DNA of 64,000 bases, taken from contig CAOLHI010000558.1 of the NCBI GenBank assembly GCA_948474755.1, positions 62,001 through 126,000 on the forward strand, in the 5' to 3' direction. Shown piece after piece: positions 11,826 to 23,632 of the stretch. The notes beneath the pieces are model-generated. The model was not told where the DNA came from, ran no database searches, and saw nothing but the letters and a program-made list of their open reading frames with translations. Position 1 is the first letter of the stretch; every line of letters begins with the position of its first letter. The stretch is from Ctenosaura bakeri. Its lineage: Eukaryota; Chordata; Lepidosauria; Squamata; Iguanidae. Made by a program: the position numbers and the translations under genes.

Positions 11826-14800
11826 TCATGGTTTTATCCAATCCAGGACCCCTCTCCATTCCCTTTCAAAGTTCTGGATAGGTTTGTTTTTCAGTAAAAA
11901 TGCTAACTTTTCTGTCTCTACCATATCCAGAACTTTTAATTTCCACTCTCCTAAGTCAATATCTTTCTTCTTTCCAATATTGTGCATATATCAACCTTGC
12001 AGCTGTTATCAAATATAGCAATATCTTCTGATGACTTGTTATCTCCCTTTGTTGTCCTAATATATTTAACAAATAAAATTCTGGTATCATTTCAAAATTC
12101 ATTTTACAAATTCTTTGAATTTCATCATGTACCCTTTCCAGAACTTTCTTGCCCTTCTGCAAGTCTACCACATATGAAAAAAAGACCCAATTTTTTCATC
12201 ATATTTCCAACATTTCACATTCCCGTTTTTGGCTGTTTTTTGTAATCTTTCTGGGGTCATATACCATCTATGAAGCATTTTATAATAATTTTCTCTTAAA
12301 TTTAAGTTTGGTGTAAATTTTACATCAGTTTTCCATACTTTCTCCCAAACTTCTAATTCAATCGGGTGTCCCACATTCTGAGCCCGTTTAACCATTGTAT
12401 TTTTAACTACTTCTGATTCCATGTCTCTTTTCAACAATAGTTTATAAAATTTGGAGATTCTCTTCTTCTGATTTTCCTTCATCAATAAATCTAATTCATT
12501 CTCTTTTCTCTCAAATCCATACAATTTTTGATCCATTTTAAATCTTTCTTTTAGTTGTCGCCATGGGAGCCAATTTAACTCATATCCATCAGCCTTTAAT
12601 TCTTCTACTGTACATATTCTTGGTTTATCCCCATCCCATTTCAATATGTCTTGATATGTTAATAAATTTCCTTGTTTTGTTGGAGCAATTTTATATGCTT
12701 CTTGTGGTGAGGTCTATGTTGGAAGTTTTGTGTAGTATTTCTGCTTTATTTGTAGGCAAACCTTTAACAATGTCTTCTGGATGCAATGATTGTTAAACTC
12801 TTTATTCACCGCTAATCTATCATAACATAAATATCCATGCCATCCAAATCTGTTACTTATTTCTTCCAAATCTTTCATAGTTGTTCTCTCTAATTGAATC
12901 AAGTCTTTAATCCAGTCTAGATAGCATGCATAATAGTAAATTTTCAATGGTGGAAGATCAAATCCTCCTCTTTCTTTTGCATCCTGAAGTATTTTAAATC
13001 TTATCCTTGGCTTTTTCCCTTGCCAGATAAATTTTTGGAGATCTTTTTCACATTCTTTAAATACTTTCTCTCTTCCTATTATTGGTAAATTCTGAAAGAG
13101 GAACATAAGTTTAGGTAATAAGAACATTTTAAAAACATTTATTCTTCCCAGGAGAGATAAATTTGTTTTTCCATTTTTCTATATCATTTTTAATCTCTTT
13201 CCATATCTTCAAGTAATTGTTGTCGAATAATTCTTGATTTCTTTTGGTTAATATAATTCCTAAATATCTTGTTTTCTTAGTTAATTGACATCTAGATTTA
13301 CTCTCCAGATTGGCTTGCTCTTTTTTGGTCATATTTAATGTCATCATCATTGTCTTTTCCTTATTTATCTTATATCCTGCCACTTGTCCATATCTTTGCA
13401 AAGTTTCCATCAACACCTGAACTGATTCTTATGGATCCTCCAAAAATATAATTAAGTCATCTGCAAAAGCTTTTAATTTCAGTTCCTTTTCCCTTATTTT
13501 CAGGCCTCTTATCTGTGAATCCTTGTTTATTATATTCAACAATACTTCCAAAACAGCTACAAACAATAATGGTGATAAAGAGCATCCTTGCCATACCCCT
13601 TTGTTTATTACCAAGCTTGTCGAAATGTCTCCATTAATTATTAATTTTGCAGATTGTTCTTGATAAGTCATCTCAATCGATTTACAAAAATCTTCTCCCA
13701 TGTTATATTCTCTCAATACCCGATGTATAAAGGCCCAGGAAACATTATCAAATACCTTTTCTGCATCCAAAAAGATAAGTGCTGCTTTTTTCCCCTGGGT
13801 TTTTGTCATAATATTCTATTACATTTAAAATTGTCCTTATATTACTTCTCATATATCTACCTGGGAGAAAACCTGTTTGACCTTCTTGGATTTAATCCTG
13901 TAATATCTGTCTCAATTGTTTTGCCAACACTGCTGCAGAAATTTTATAATCTATATTCAACAATGAGATTGGTCTATAATTCTTGACTTCTTTTTTATCT
14001 TTACCCTCTTCGAGTATCAATATGATGTTAGATTCTCACCAGGATTTCAGTTTACCATATTTCTCTATTTCTTTCAAGGTTGCTTGAATTGGTTGAATCA
14101 ATTCTTTTATGAATCTCTTAAAGTATAACACAGTGAAACCATCCGGTCCTGGTGCCTTACCCGCTTTGAAATATTTTTTGACCTCTTCAATTTCAATTAT
14201 TGGTTTGTTCAACTGTTTTTGTACTTCTAATGATATTTTGGGGATCTTTACTTTTTGAACAACTTCAGACAGGTTTTTCTCATATTGATGAGGGGGATTT
14301 TGTTTCATAAAACAATTTTCCAAAGTATTCTTCAAATTTCTGTTTTATTTTTTCATGCTGAGTAATCAACTTCTTTCCACATTTCAGCTCAATAATTGTA
14401 TTCCTCTTTCTTCTTCTTAAGTTTATATGCTAACCATCTCCCGATTTTATTAGCATGTTCAAATTGAGTGAGTTAATTTCATGTGTTTCATCTTGTTCTC
14501 TATATCTTCAGTTGTTATTATCGCCATCTTCTTCTGTGTTTTTTAATCTCCTGCTGTAATGATTTTTGCGATTGATTTTTCTTAAGTTCTTTTTCTTTCT
14601 CTTGAATTTTAATCAATAACACTTGATATTTCTCCCACCTTTTTTTATTCTGAATTTTTCATTGCTGTATAAAAAAACCTCTCATTACTGTTTTTGATGC
14701 ATCCCAAACAGTTTTCATTTTCATATCTTCTTTTATATTTTCTTTGAAATAGTTTTTTTAACACTTCTTTCTCTTCTTTTACTATCTTTTCATCTTTCAA

Positions 14801-15551
14801 TAATCTATCATTCAATCGCCATTGAAACTGTATCATCTTCTCTTGGGTTTGCAACATTAATGGATGATGATTAGATATGACCTTAGGCAGTATTTCTGTT
14901 TTCCTTATCTCTGATAACAAATGCTTAGAAATAAAAATCATATCTGTTTGAGGCCAAGATTGATGAACTTAAGAGAAGAAAGTAAAATCTTTAACATTTG
15001 AGTAAATGGTTCTCCATACGTCTGAAACGGATAATTCTTCACACATCTCAAAAAAAATCTTTTGGTAATCTTCCTGTCATTGCTTGATCATCTTTATTCT
15101 GAGAGGTTGTTTTGTCCATTTTGATATCAAAAACTCCATTCCAATTTCCCGCTAAAATCCAATCTTCATACTCATATGCTGATATTTTTCCTCACAATTT
15201 CTTATAAAATTCACCTTTATTTTCATTTGGGGTGTAGACACCAACCAATAATTTTTTTTAACCATTTTTAAAGATTTCAACACACAGTATTCTTCCTTCT
15301 TCATCTTCAAAAATTTGTTTTTCTTGAATATCTTTTCCAATATAAATTGCAACCCCTCTTTTCTTCTTTACGTATGAAGAAGCAAAACATTGAACTAATT
15401 TAGAATTATATAAATTCTTTTCTTGGGTTTTCTTTATGTGAGTCTCTAATAGTACAGTAATGTGAGATCTTAGTCTTTCTAAATAGTGAAAAATCTGTCT
15501 TCTTTTTGATTGTAAATTTATTCTTCATACATTCCATGAAATTATCTTCAT
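11826..15551 (-). pseudogene. L1 ORF2 (endonuclease-reverse transcriptase), broken
   Basis: I place the start at the ATG ending at 15551 because it encodes MKIISWNV, the usual L1 ORF2 opening, 45 bp after the ORF1 stop. The very next codon is TGA, so the frame dies at once. From N to C the remnants are: endonuclease fragments (about 15350-15000), the linker, the RT opening with KAPGPDGF (about 14150), the RT core with WQGCSLSPLLF and the catalytic FADDL (near 13460), and the C-terminal region with an NLRENYYKMLHRWY-like stretch and Cys residues near 12200. A stop at 11826-11828 fits the expected end, giving a length of about 1,240 codons against roughly 1,270 for active L1s. The protein would nick target DNA and copy L1 RNA in place. 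Pieces lie in several frames. Confidence 0.9.
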
Positions 15552-15596
15552 ATTTACTATTCTTCTTTACTTCTCTTTTTTCTTTTTCTCTTCTGG

Positions 15597-16568
15597 TTAT
15601 ACCAATTCCATCTCTTCTTCGGACATTGGACTAGCTTTGTCTGCCGCTGCCGCTCTCATCTGTGTTAAATCCCTTTTTTTTTCTGATTTCTTGTCTTCAA
15701 TCTTTGCTGTTTTAGATCCAGTTTTCAGATATTTTTCTTGGAATTCCATTGCTTGCTGCACAGAGGTTATCCTCCTTTGTCTGCCTTCAAAGAAAAAGGA
15801 AAGCCCTTCTGGTATCTCCCATCTGTATCTTATTTTCTTTGATTGGAGAATCCTTACCAAGAATTCATAGTCTCTTCTACTCCTCATCACACTAGGAGGT
15901 ACATCTTTAAAATTTTTGATTTCATTCTCATCCACTATTAATTTTTCTTTGTAGTTTTGTTCAATGATTAAATCCCAGTTCTTTTCCCTGGTAAAATAAA
16001 CCACAATATCTCGAGGTAAATCCTTCCGCTTTGCCATTGCCGATTCAATTCTGAACACCTTGTCTATTTCATGTTCAAATCTCACTCTTCTTTTGCCTAT
16101 ATATGTTGCCAAAATATCTGTTACTCTTTGGTGTAAGTTTTCCTCTTTTTGTTCAGGGAGACCCCTTAACTTCAAACATCTGCTTCACTGGCGGATTTCC
16201 AATCTCATTATAGTTTCTTTATCTTTTTGCTGCTCTTTCTTCATCTGCTCCACCTGGTCCTCCAGTTTTTGGCTTTCCCCCCGAATATCTTCTACTTTTT
16301 GGTCCGTTGTTGATAAGTCTGTAGTTAATTTCTGCAAGCTCTGATTCAAAGTTTCCACTTCCTTCTTCAGGTCTTGTTTTATTTCTGTTCTTGTTGTTTT
16401 TATCTCTGTCCTTGTTGCTTTTAATTATTCCATCATATCAGTTCTCATTTTTTGGAATTCTTCTAATAACCTATCTACCTCCATTGTTTTAGAGCCTATA
16501 ATTCCTCTTCTTTCCAAAACTTGTGGCTGAATTTGTGTCTGTGTTGTCTTCTTTTGACCTGTAGCCAT
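15597..16568 (-). pseudogene. L1 ORF1 (RNA-binding chaperone), broken
   Basis: I chose the start at the ATG of MATGQKKT (ending 16568). The first part is charged and heptad-like, consistent with the ORF1p coiled coil. The better preserved half (15597-16175) holds LRGLPE, LPRDIVVYF and a C-terminal YRWEIPEGLSF...GRQRRITS block, which is the RRM plus C-terminal domain arrangement of L1 ORF1p. In-frame stops occur at 16425-16427 (TAA) and 16185-16187 (TGA, just before RCLKLRGLPE). ORF1p binds L1 RNA as trimers; this copy cannot make it whole. Confidence 0.88.
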
Positions 16569-16912
16569 ACCTTGGCTCAGTCCTTTCTTTTGAGCTATAA
16601 TCCCCAAAGCTAAGAAATCAAATCTTTGAATCAATCTATTATTCTATCAACTTATTCTTTAAAAAAATACTGATTATTATACTAGTAGTTATAGTTTTTT
16701 TATACAACAATAATTGCTACATTTAAAAAAGCTTATATCTACTGTACAAATTAGATTTCTATCATTCTGTTTGATTTATCATCCATGCATTAATGAATAA
16801 AATAATAAAGAAAATACAGAAAATAAAAAGAAGTTATTTCATTATCAATTAAAATTATTAATAGCAATTTGTATCAATTTGTATTATGTCAATTTAAAGC
16901 TTTTTAAAGCTA

Positions 16913-16952
16913 TAGTGCTACAGTGATATAGCTTTATATCACTTTAGCACTA
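16913..16952. repeat. Hairpin palindrome
   Basis: tagtgctacagtgatata pairs with tatatcactttagcacta around a 4-base loop, with one mismatch. It may be a tiny MITE remnant. Confidence 0.6.
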
Positions 16953-19900
16953 CGTCTATACAAACACTTTTTGGAAAAAAATAGAAAATTAAAAATAGGA
17001 AACAAAAATAAATGTGCAAGACAAGGAACATGGATACTTGGAGAAAAGCATACAAGAGGAAGTGTTGAATTCACAGAGGAGATGGAGGGAAGCCATGCTC
17101 ACATCTCAATTTAACCATACCTCAAGCAGGAGAAAAGACATGCACATTGTGGGTAGCACTAAAATCCATTACGATCAGCAACAAAGAAAGCCCAAAATCC
17201 CAGTATATTTAGGGTACAATGGGATACAGGACTGGAAACAAATATTATAAGGCATGAGATCCAAAAACAATATGCCCCAACATTTACCAGAACTATTGGG
17301 AAGTCTGGAGGAGCCCTTGAACAGATAACTTTTTCCTTCCTTTAAGAGGAAAAAAACACTTAAAGCTACAAGTTATTAAAGACACACTTCTCTTGCCTGA
17401 CTCTTTGTTGGCTTTGCCATTGTTAATTTGAGGAAAACTCTTGGGTGAGTGTAGTGTGTTTTACATTTCCACACTGCTTCTAGAAGTTAGTTTCAAAACA
17501 CAGCTCACAGACTTCCCCAACCAGCACATCCACTTACACTTGAGCGGTAGTGTTACAAAATTATACATGTGTCATAGCAACTTTGTGGGAATAAGGTCTT
17601 TATTACTGAAGACATCTCTCTTACACTACAGTCCCTTGGGAGGCTTCAGATCCCAAAACAAGGATATCAGGAACTCTTTCTCAAGGGATAGGGTAAGGTG
17701 GAGGAAGATGGAATTACAAGCAATAAAGCACTCTAGAGGAAGGTGGGTGAAATACATTTCGCTTTTATGCAGGAACTACATTAGAAACAATTATTCCATT
17801 ATTCACCTTTCCATTATTCAGAAGAGATTTAATGAATCCCTTCAGATCTGGGTGTTTTGAAGAGCTAACTAGAAGGAAAATATTCATTTTTTTCAGTTCC
17901 TGTAATCTTTACTCCATTGAGATCAGAATTCTCTACTATGTGTGCAGCCTGGCATGACAGAGCACTTCAATGGTAGTTTGGAAGGCCACACCTTCAGCCA
18001 CTGAGGAGCCCCAAGGAGTCCAATGGGAGAGACCCTTCCTTAATTTTGGGGAATAAAGACCAGCACACTCTAACAGGAAACCAAGAGAAAGTAGCCCTGG
18101 CCCTGGAGCTTCCTCCGCTGGTTTTTAAAAGAACTGCTAGGTTCTCTATCTTAAGTGAAAGCCTTTATATGAGAAGGTCAGATGAGCGAGTCCTTACTAC
18201 CAACTCCTGAAGAGACCAGCAATTTTGCTGTTTTATTGTTTTGCCTGTCATAACTTTGGGGAGGAAAACTATTTTAATGTGTGATCCACCTTTGATTATG
18301 TCTGAGCAGACTAAATAGAGGTAAACCAGTACAAACGGAGTTAAATGTTACCTCCTTCCTTTCAATCTCTTCTAACAGAAGCAATTTCCTTATAATGTGG
18401 CACTTCAAAGGAATGTACCAGTTTTCTGATGATGTCACATGATAATCCTTTCCTGACCTTGGAGAATTAGCAACATAGAACTGGAGAGTAGCCAACACTG
18501 TGGCAGAAGGCTCCACGCCCAATCCAAGTACATCCATTTCAGCATCCATGTTTTGCCACATACATAAACCAGCAAGTGGCTCAAAAAGCTTGTGTGTGTA
18601 GCTTTTGACAGGCTCCTCGTTTCATGAAGGCCTAACACATGGACACCCTCCGGTCCACTGCAGACACGGAAAAAGAAATGGCAGAACCTATCACTGCAGT
18701 GTGCTTTTCTCACACCTAAGTACATTCTTCCTCCACAAATTTAGACAGCATTTGTGGCTTTGGTTGCACAGATCGGTCTGTAGGGGCTACTTGTGTGTGT
18801 TCCTGTCTGGAAGCATAGAACTGGAATGGCAGTCTCTTTTGGTCTTTTCAGTCTCTAAGAGCCTGTCTGCACACCTCTATCTGGTAAGGATGTGGGGATG
18901 AGAGAACAAGATAATGATCTGTTGTTGTTGTCTTTGCTGTTGCTGTTACTGCCATCACCATTGTCTGCCTCTGTCTCCTCTTGCTGCTGCTCCTTCCCCT
19001 CCCTCCCTCCTTCTCCTTTTTGCTACTTCCTCCTCCTCTTTTTTTTTTTTTGGAAATAATGTAATTGTACAACCCTTACTTAGGTATTGGCAGAAAGTGT
19101 CACTGTCTCTGTGGGATCTCTTGAGCCCAGCTGCAATCCCCTTATGATCCTAGAGGCCATTTCGTGATGGCTTAAGGCTGTTTGAACTGGCCTACAGAAA
19201 TATGCCTAGAAAGAATTAAGTTCTCTGCTGTTGAGTAAAGAATAAGTAAATACGGTTTTCTTACATTATATCTAAATAGCTACATGAGAGAAAGATTGGC
19301 CTTCATTGTTTTTAAAACAGATTCTTTGTTTTAGAAAGAGGGAAATGCATCCTTTTCAGCCTTTAGACAAAACTGAAGGAAGTAAAAAAAACAAAAAAAA
19401 CCCAACAAAGGTAATATAATCATTCTCCACTTATCCTAAGTCCCACGGCCAAGCAATTGCTTTAAAGTTTTTCAATTACAGTATAGAAAGGAGTTTAGGT
19501 TTGGAATAGAGCCACTTTTCTCCTTTTAACGTCATTGCAAATACTTTTATAGGAAGGTGAGCAGGATTTGGTCATAAAAAAAACACACCCTTGAGGGCAT
19601 TAGTTTTATTGCCAATTTTGATTAAAAAATACATTGCATGTAATATTCTTCTTGTTCCCAAACAGCGAATAAAGGATGTTCTCCCAAACCCATGGTGTCT
19701 TTTTTTTTTCCTGTAACGTATTTTTAATTTATTTTGAAGTTGTTTTATTGACCATGCTCCATAGGAACTTCTGCCAGATACCTTGATGTAAACTTAACTC
19801 TAAAAATGCTGAAAGCTATGGCTTGGATCCTGAGAAGCAACAGTGGGAAGAGGGTGACTTATGCTCCCCTTCTCCCCTTGCAGCTCCTGGCAAACCTTTC

Positions 19901-20285
19901 TTGAAGGCCAGGAACCATCCTGGAAGGGGAAGGGATGATGAGAAAGTACAAGTCACTGAAAAGCCTTCTGCAAATGCATGTCTTCACAGGGTTTTCAGTT
20001 ATTTTCCTTTCTTCTGTGCCCTTCACAACATCAGCCATTCAATGCAAGAAGGTCTCACGGCCCCCAAAAGCACCTTTTCACTGGCTCCTTGGGTCGCCAG
20101 AGAGCGAAGGAGTTGGGAAGTCACCTCTTATCAACCCCTTCTGCCACTCTTTCTCAGGTTCCAAGCCACCATCCCTGAGTTCTGTAGCCTGAGTCATTTA
20201 CCTTCAGACTGCTTAGCCAGAGAAGTGGTTTCAAAAGTGGACTAAGGGATGGAATATACTGATAGAACTGGGGTGAGAATCATTC
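16953..20285. other. Long unique stretch, no gene recognised
   Basis: About 3.3 kb without a recognisable mobile element. The longest open frames (17441-17860 and 19823-20245, each about 140 codons) show no domain, no splice-flanked exon pattern that I can defend, and biased low-complexity composition. If a host exon lies in this window, stretches like this one are where to look. Confidence 0.45.
18920..19060 (+). repeat. Low-complexity CTG/TCC pyrimidine-rich tract
   Basis: A ctgttgttgttg run passes into ctcctcttgctgctgctcc and ends in a T run. The opposite strand gives an artificial Lys/Glu/Gly/Ser-rich frame. Confidence 0.8.
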
Positions 20286-20390
20286 AACCCTCCAAATGTG
20301 GCCGAGCTGCAACTTCTAGCATTTAACACCACTATTTATGTTGATTAGGGCTTCTGGAAGTTGCAGTTCAACAACATCTGAAGGGCCACA
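20286..20390. repeat. Foldback interspersed repeat
   Basis: Left: accctccaaatgtggccgagctgcaacttct. Right: its worn inverted copy ending ggaagttgcagttcaacaacatctgaagggcc. Same family as 221-314 and 45345-45450. Confidence 0.6.
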
Positions 20391-20516
20391 CATCTCATAC
20401 CCCTGCACTGGGCTTGCACTGAATTTCCCCATACCTGTCTCCCTCTCACTTCCTTCTCTGCATTTTTGGTGGAAAGTTTGAAAAGAGATCCCTAAGTGTG
20501 TACAGCCATTTATATA

Positions 20517-21550
20517 CAATAGCGCCTCAACTTTCACGAATTTGATTTTCACTAATTTGATTACTTGTGAGGTGCCAGCTGGCCTTCCTCCCCCCATTAT
20601 CCCCCTTCAATTCCCTGAGCTTTTGGTGAGGCACACGGCCTTCCTTCTCTGTGCCCCAGCAAAAGGCAAGCAAATGGGAGAGAGAAAAGTTCATATGCAT
20701 TCAAGCCTTTCCCCCTCCATTCTCCTGCCTCTCACCCACGCAAACAGAAAGAAGACAATGTGCACAAGCAATGGGCAGGTGAATGGAATAAGGGGTATCA
20801 CACCTGCTTTCAGGACCTAGACATAAACTATGACTCAGAGACTAAAACAGTAGAACCTGCTGAACGGGAGGAGACAGTACCACCCACCCCAGAGACAGAA
20901 CAGGGGGCAGTGCCAGCCCCAGCAGAGAACCCTGTCCCTTCTGACACAGAAGACAACTTACCTATACCCACCTTTGCTGAGCATAGACATCAAAAGGAAA
21001 GCATACTCAGATCTCAATGAATTTAGAGGAAACAACAGTTAATTAGGTGATAACTGGGTTAAGCTGTGGACATATAAAAGCCCAGCCATTCCCCTCCAGA
21101 ACTTGTTGGTGATTAACTGACCGTTTCTCTTGCTGTATCTCTGAACTCTGACTTAGAATTGTATTGACTGTGCTTTGATTTATGGATGTTGCTGAGGATG
21201 TTGCTATGCTTCATATTTGTCTCAAATCTGTTTTCTTACTAGATTAAAATAAGGAAATACATTTTGGAAATGTTGTTTGCTGCCAGCCTTTATCAGCTGC
21301 TTGTTGACTGACTGCCCAGTCTGAGAGTAGAAAAAGAGGGGAGTGTTTTCACTTCCACTCACTTGCCTCTTGCCTGCATGGGCAGCAAAAAGACAGGCCA
21401 TGTAGGTGATGGGCAGGAGAATGGAAGGGGACCCAGGAGGCAATGGGAGGGGGAGCACTCACTCAGGTGGCAGGTGGAGATATTTATGACTTTTTTAGTT
21501 TTGTGAGGGGGTCTGTGCCCCAAACCCTCATGAAGGTCAAGGGGCTACTG
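20517..21550. mobile_element. Tc1/mariner-like (pogo/Tigger-type) foldback element
   Basis: The ends CAATAGCGCCTCAACTTTCA and, inverted, CAGTAGCCCCTTGACCTTCA are flanked by TA on both sides (20515-20516, 21551-21552), the Tc1/mariner signature. Inverted similarity continues inward through 'cattctcctgcc' and 'gcaaatgggag'-type blocks for over 200 bp, so it is a foldback. No transposase is present. About 450 bp in the middle is a separate insertion (20794-21247). Confidence 0.7.
20794..21247 (+). mobile_element. Unidentified insertion with TATA-like box inside the foldback element
   Basis: Flanked by AATAAGG on both sides (20787-20793 and 21248-21254), a candidate 7-bp target duplication. The first part encodes a Pro/Glu/Thr-rich stretch (PPTPETEQGAVPAPAENP) ending in a stop at 21018-21020. 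The second part has acatataaaagcccagcc (about 21070), promoter-like. It could be the 3' portion of an LTR or other retroelement; I do not recognise the family. Confidence 0.4.
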
Positions 21551-21834
21551 TATAGCTTTCCTTCTCCCTAGGAACAACAGTTGCACAGGGTTCTTTTGAA
21601 TTATGAGATGAGGCTGCATGTTGGCATGGGAACATGATCCAGGAGGTGGAACACTGGGATTGAGCAAAGCGGATAAAAGTTTAATCTGCTTCATCCCCAC
21701 TGCAGTCCATTTTGTGCCTTCCAAACTAACTCTGGGGCTGGTTTTCAGGAAGTACAGAGGAGAGGAATAGGAGAGGTTAAAATTTCTGACAATATGAGGG
21801 CAATGTCATATTTAGTCCTAGGTATCCAACCTTG

Positions 21835-22158
21835 GCCAGAATCCTGTTAGGGCAGTGCATGCTAGTAAAGGCATTTGTGTCTGTGGGAAACGGAATTGCA
21901 AAAATGTGCAACATCTGTATCCAATAGAGGGCTGCTGTTATCTAACTATGTAGCAGAACTGACAAAGGGACCAATGAGCAATGGGACTGATGTGCTACAG
22001 TCCTCAATGTGCATAGGGCCTATGACGTTCATTGGGTGCTCTTGCTAGTGTCCTGCTATGCGTCTTTGCAATTCAGTAATTGGGTTCCTTAGTGTCTCTG
22101 CTACTTAGTTGAGTGTACAAAAATTTACATTGAGTAAAAGTTCATACAGGATTCTGGT
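21835..22158. mobile_element. TIR element family X, copy 1
   Basis: Ends GCCAGAATCCTGT and ...ACAGGATTCTGGT are inverted. Both sides carry CCTTG (21830-21834 and 22159-22163), a perfect 5-bp target duplication. No coding capacity. Homologous copies, matching along most of their length, lie at 51899-52240 and 54479-55050. I do not recognise the family name. Confidence 0.75.
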
Positions 22159-22163
22159 CCTTG

Positions 22164-22692
22164 CCTTTAAGATATTATGCTCGTTTGGGGTCTACGTAAA
22201 CCATCCAGCCTGCTCCCCAACATGCTTAATTAATGCACAGGGTATGAAGAGTCATCAGCTTGATAGGCTTGAGTTTTAGTGCATAAATGCAATTGTCAGG
22301 GGTTTTTTAGGAGTCTTCACTAAGTGCTTTCTGTTGAACTGTCCAAATTCCAATCCAATGAAAGCAATCTGGTTTTTATTTTTATTTATTTATTCATTTT
22401 TAGTCAGTATTGTTGCACGTTATACAATTGGATTGCTAAAAGAAGCAACTGACTGAACTGTATTGACATCTCTGAAGGGATAGCAGCCATGTTGTGCCTT
22501 AAATGCTGCTTCCAATTCATCCACAGAAATTTGCCCTGAAAGCCAGCAATTGGGGGCCTCAGACTAGATTGTGGAGAAAGTGTTGGATCCCTGTCTCTCT
22601 CCTTCCTTCAAAAACACTGAATTGTGGGTTTTATAGTACTCACCATGTATAATGGCTCAATATTGTGATGTATATACATCAAGTATATGCAT
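22164..22692. other. No recognisable feature
   Basis: Unique sequence with a short TTTATTTATTTATT run at about 22377-22393. No gene seen. Confidence 0.5.
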
Positions 22693-22887
22693 ATTGTTGC
22701 CATGTGCCTTCAAGTTGTTTCTGACTTATGGCAACCCCAAGGCAAACATATCATGGGGCTTTCTGGGGGCTGAGACTATGTGATGCACTCAAGATCACCC
22801 AGTGGGTTTCCATGGCTGAGCTGGTAAACAAACTCTGGTCTCCAGGGTTGTGGTAATACTCAAAACACTACACCACACTGGCTCTCC
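22693..22887 (-). mobile_element. tRNA-derived SINE with BovB-like 3' end
   Basis: Read on the minus strand it runs from a tRNA-like head (gagagccagtgtggtgtagtg) to a tail ending ...cttgaaggcacatggcaac. The plus strand shows the standard gtgccttcaagttgtttctgacttatggcaaccc end. The B box is mutated. Confidence 0.85.
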
Positions 22888-22935
22888 AATAATATACATA
22901 TTACAGGACATTTTATGGCCCCACAGGGTAACAAT

Positions 22936-23457
22936 TGTTGGGAGTGGCAACCTTTGCATGCCTAATTAAATGGCTAGTTTGTTTGCATGTCTATTGTAAG
23001 CATAGAGAGATAGCCTAGAGAGAACTTCCTGTTTGTAGGTTAACACCTCTTCCTCCAGCACATACACATTCTTTGTTCTTTAAAAGGTTCTCTTGCCATT
23101 TACTCCCCCCCCCTTTTGTCTTCGCCTTTTGACCTGAAAGTATGCTCTGAGATCTCCCAACAGGGATCATTGGCACCAAGCATGTGAGTGCTTAATTTTC
23201 TTCCTACCTTCTTCAAGAATTGAACCTGTATAGACTATGTACAAGATTTTGTGAGTAAACTCTTTTATATTTTTAACCAAACTGTTTTTGTGTTTATTTT
23301 GAGCTAGATTAAGTGTGTTTGGGGTGGTGTTACAGAAGTGGGACTGGTGATCTGTTCAACTACCGTTTTTGTGCAATTACTAAAATACTCTGCTGATTGA
23401 GAGTCTCATTACCAAGATCTCTCAATATTCAATTTTTTTTTTCAATTTTCCCCAACA
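22936..23457 (+). mobile_element. Solo LTR with 5-bp target duplication
   Basis: Begins TGTTGGGAGTGG and ends TTTCCCCAACA, giving TG...CA ends with a 7-bp inverted terminal match. ACAAT flanks both sides (22931-22935 and 23458-23462). A ctttaaaagg box near 23080 could serve as a TATA element. There is no internal retroviral or gypsy coding sequence, so the element has been reduced to one LTR by recombination. A 5-bp duplication is compatible with some endogenous retrovirus and gypsy groups; family unknown. Confidence 0.85.
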
Positions 23458-23561
23458 ACAATGATATGAGAGTTGGTCAGATCTATCTCTGAGGCATCAG
23501 ATTTCCATAGCTATATTAAGCTGTTACTAACCAAATGTGGAAACAGGTGTGTCACTATGCA

Positions 23562-23576
23562 GGTAGATAGATAGAC

Positions 23577-23626
<50 letters not shown>

Positions 23627-23632
23627 CAGACA
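23562..23632 (+). repeat. (GATA)n microsatellite
   Basis: About 13 near-perfect GATA units after a short interrupted start. Confidence 0.95.

Larger units (their letters stand above)
11616..16568 (-). mobile_element. L1 (LINE-1) retrotransposon, nearly complete but inactive
   Basis: On the minus strand the order is ORF1, a 45-bp spacer, ORF2, then a short 3' UTR ending in a (TA)n run at 11616-11631. ORF1 and ORF2 hallmarks are described separately. The 5' boundary is uncertain: the sequence upstream of about 16570 is only AT-rich and could hold a short 5' UTR. Dozens of stops and frameshifts make this an old copy. Its RT and C-terminal regions resemble the L1 fragment at 30424-31830. Confidence 0.92.

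Noticed and set aside
17441..17860. 139-codon open frame as a host gene
   Set aside because: No motif or compositional sign of coding; flanked by unique non-coding sequence.
19823..20245. 140-codon open frame as a host gene
   Set aside because: No recognisable domain, no credible splice or promoter context, overlapping frames of similar length.
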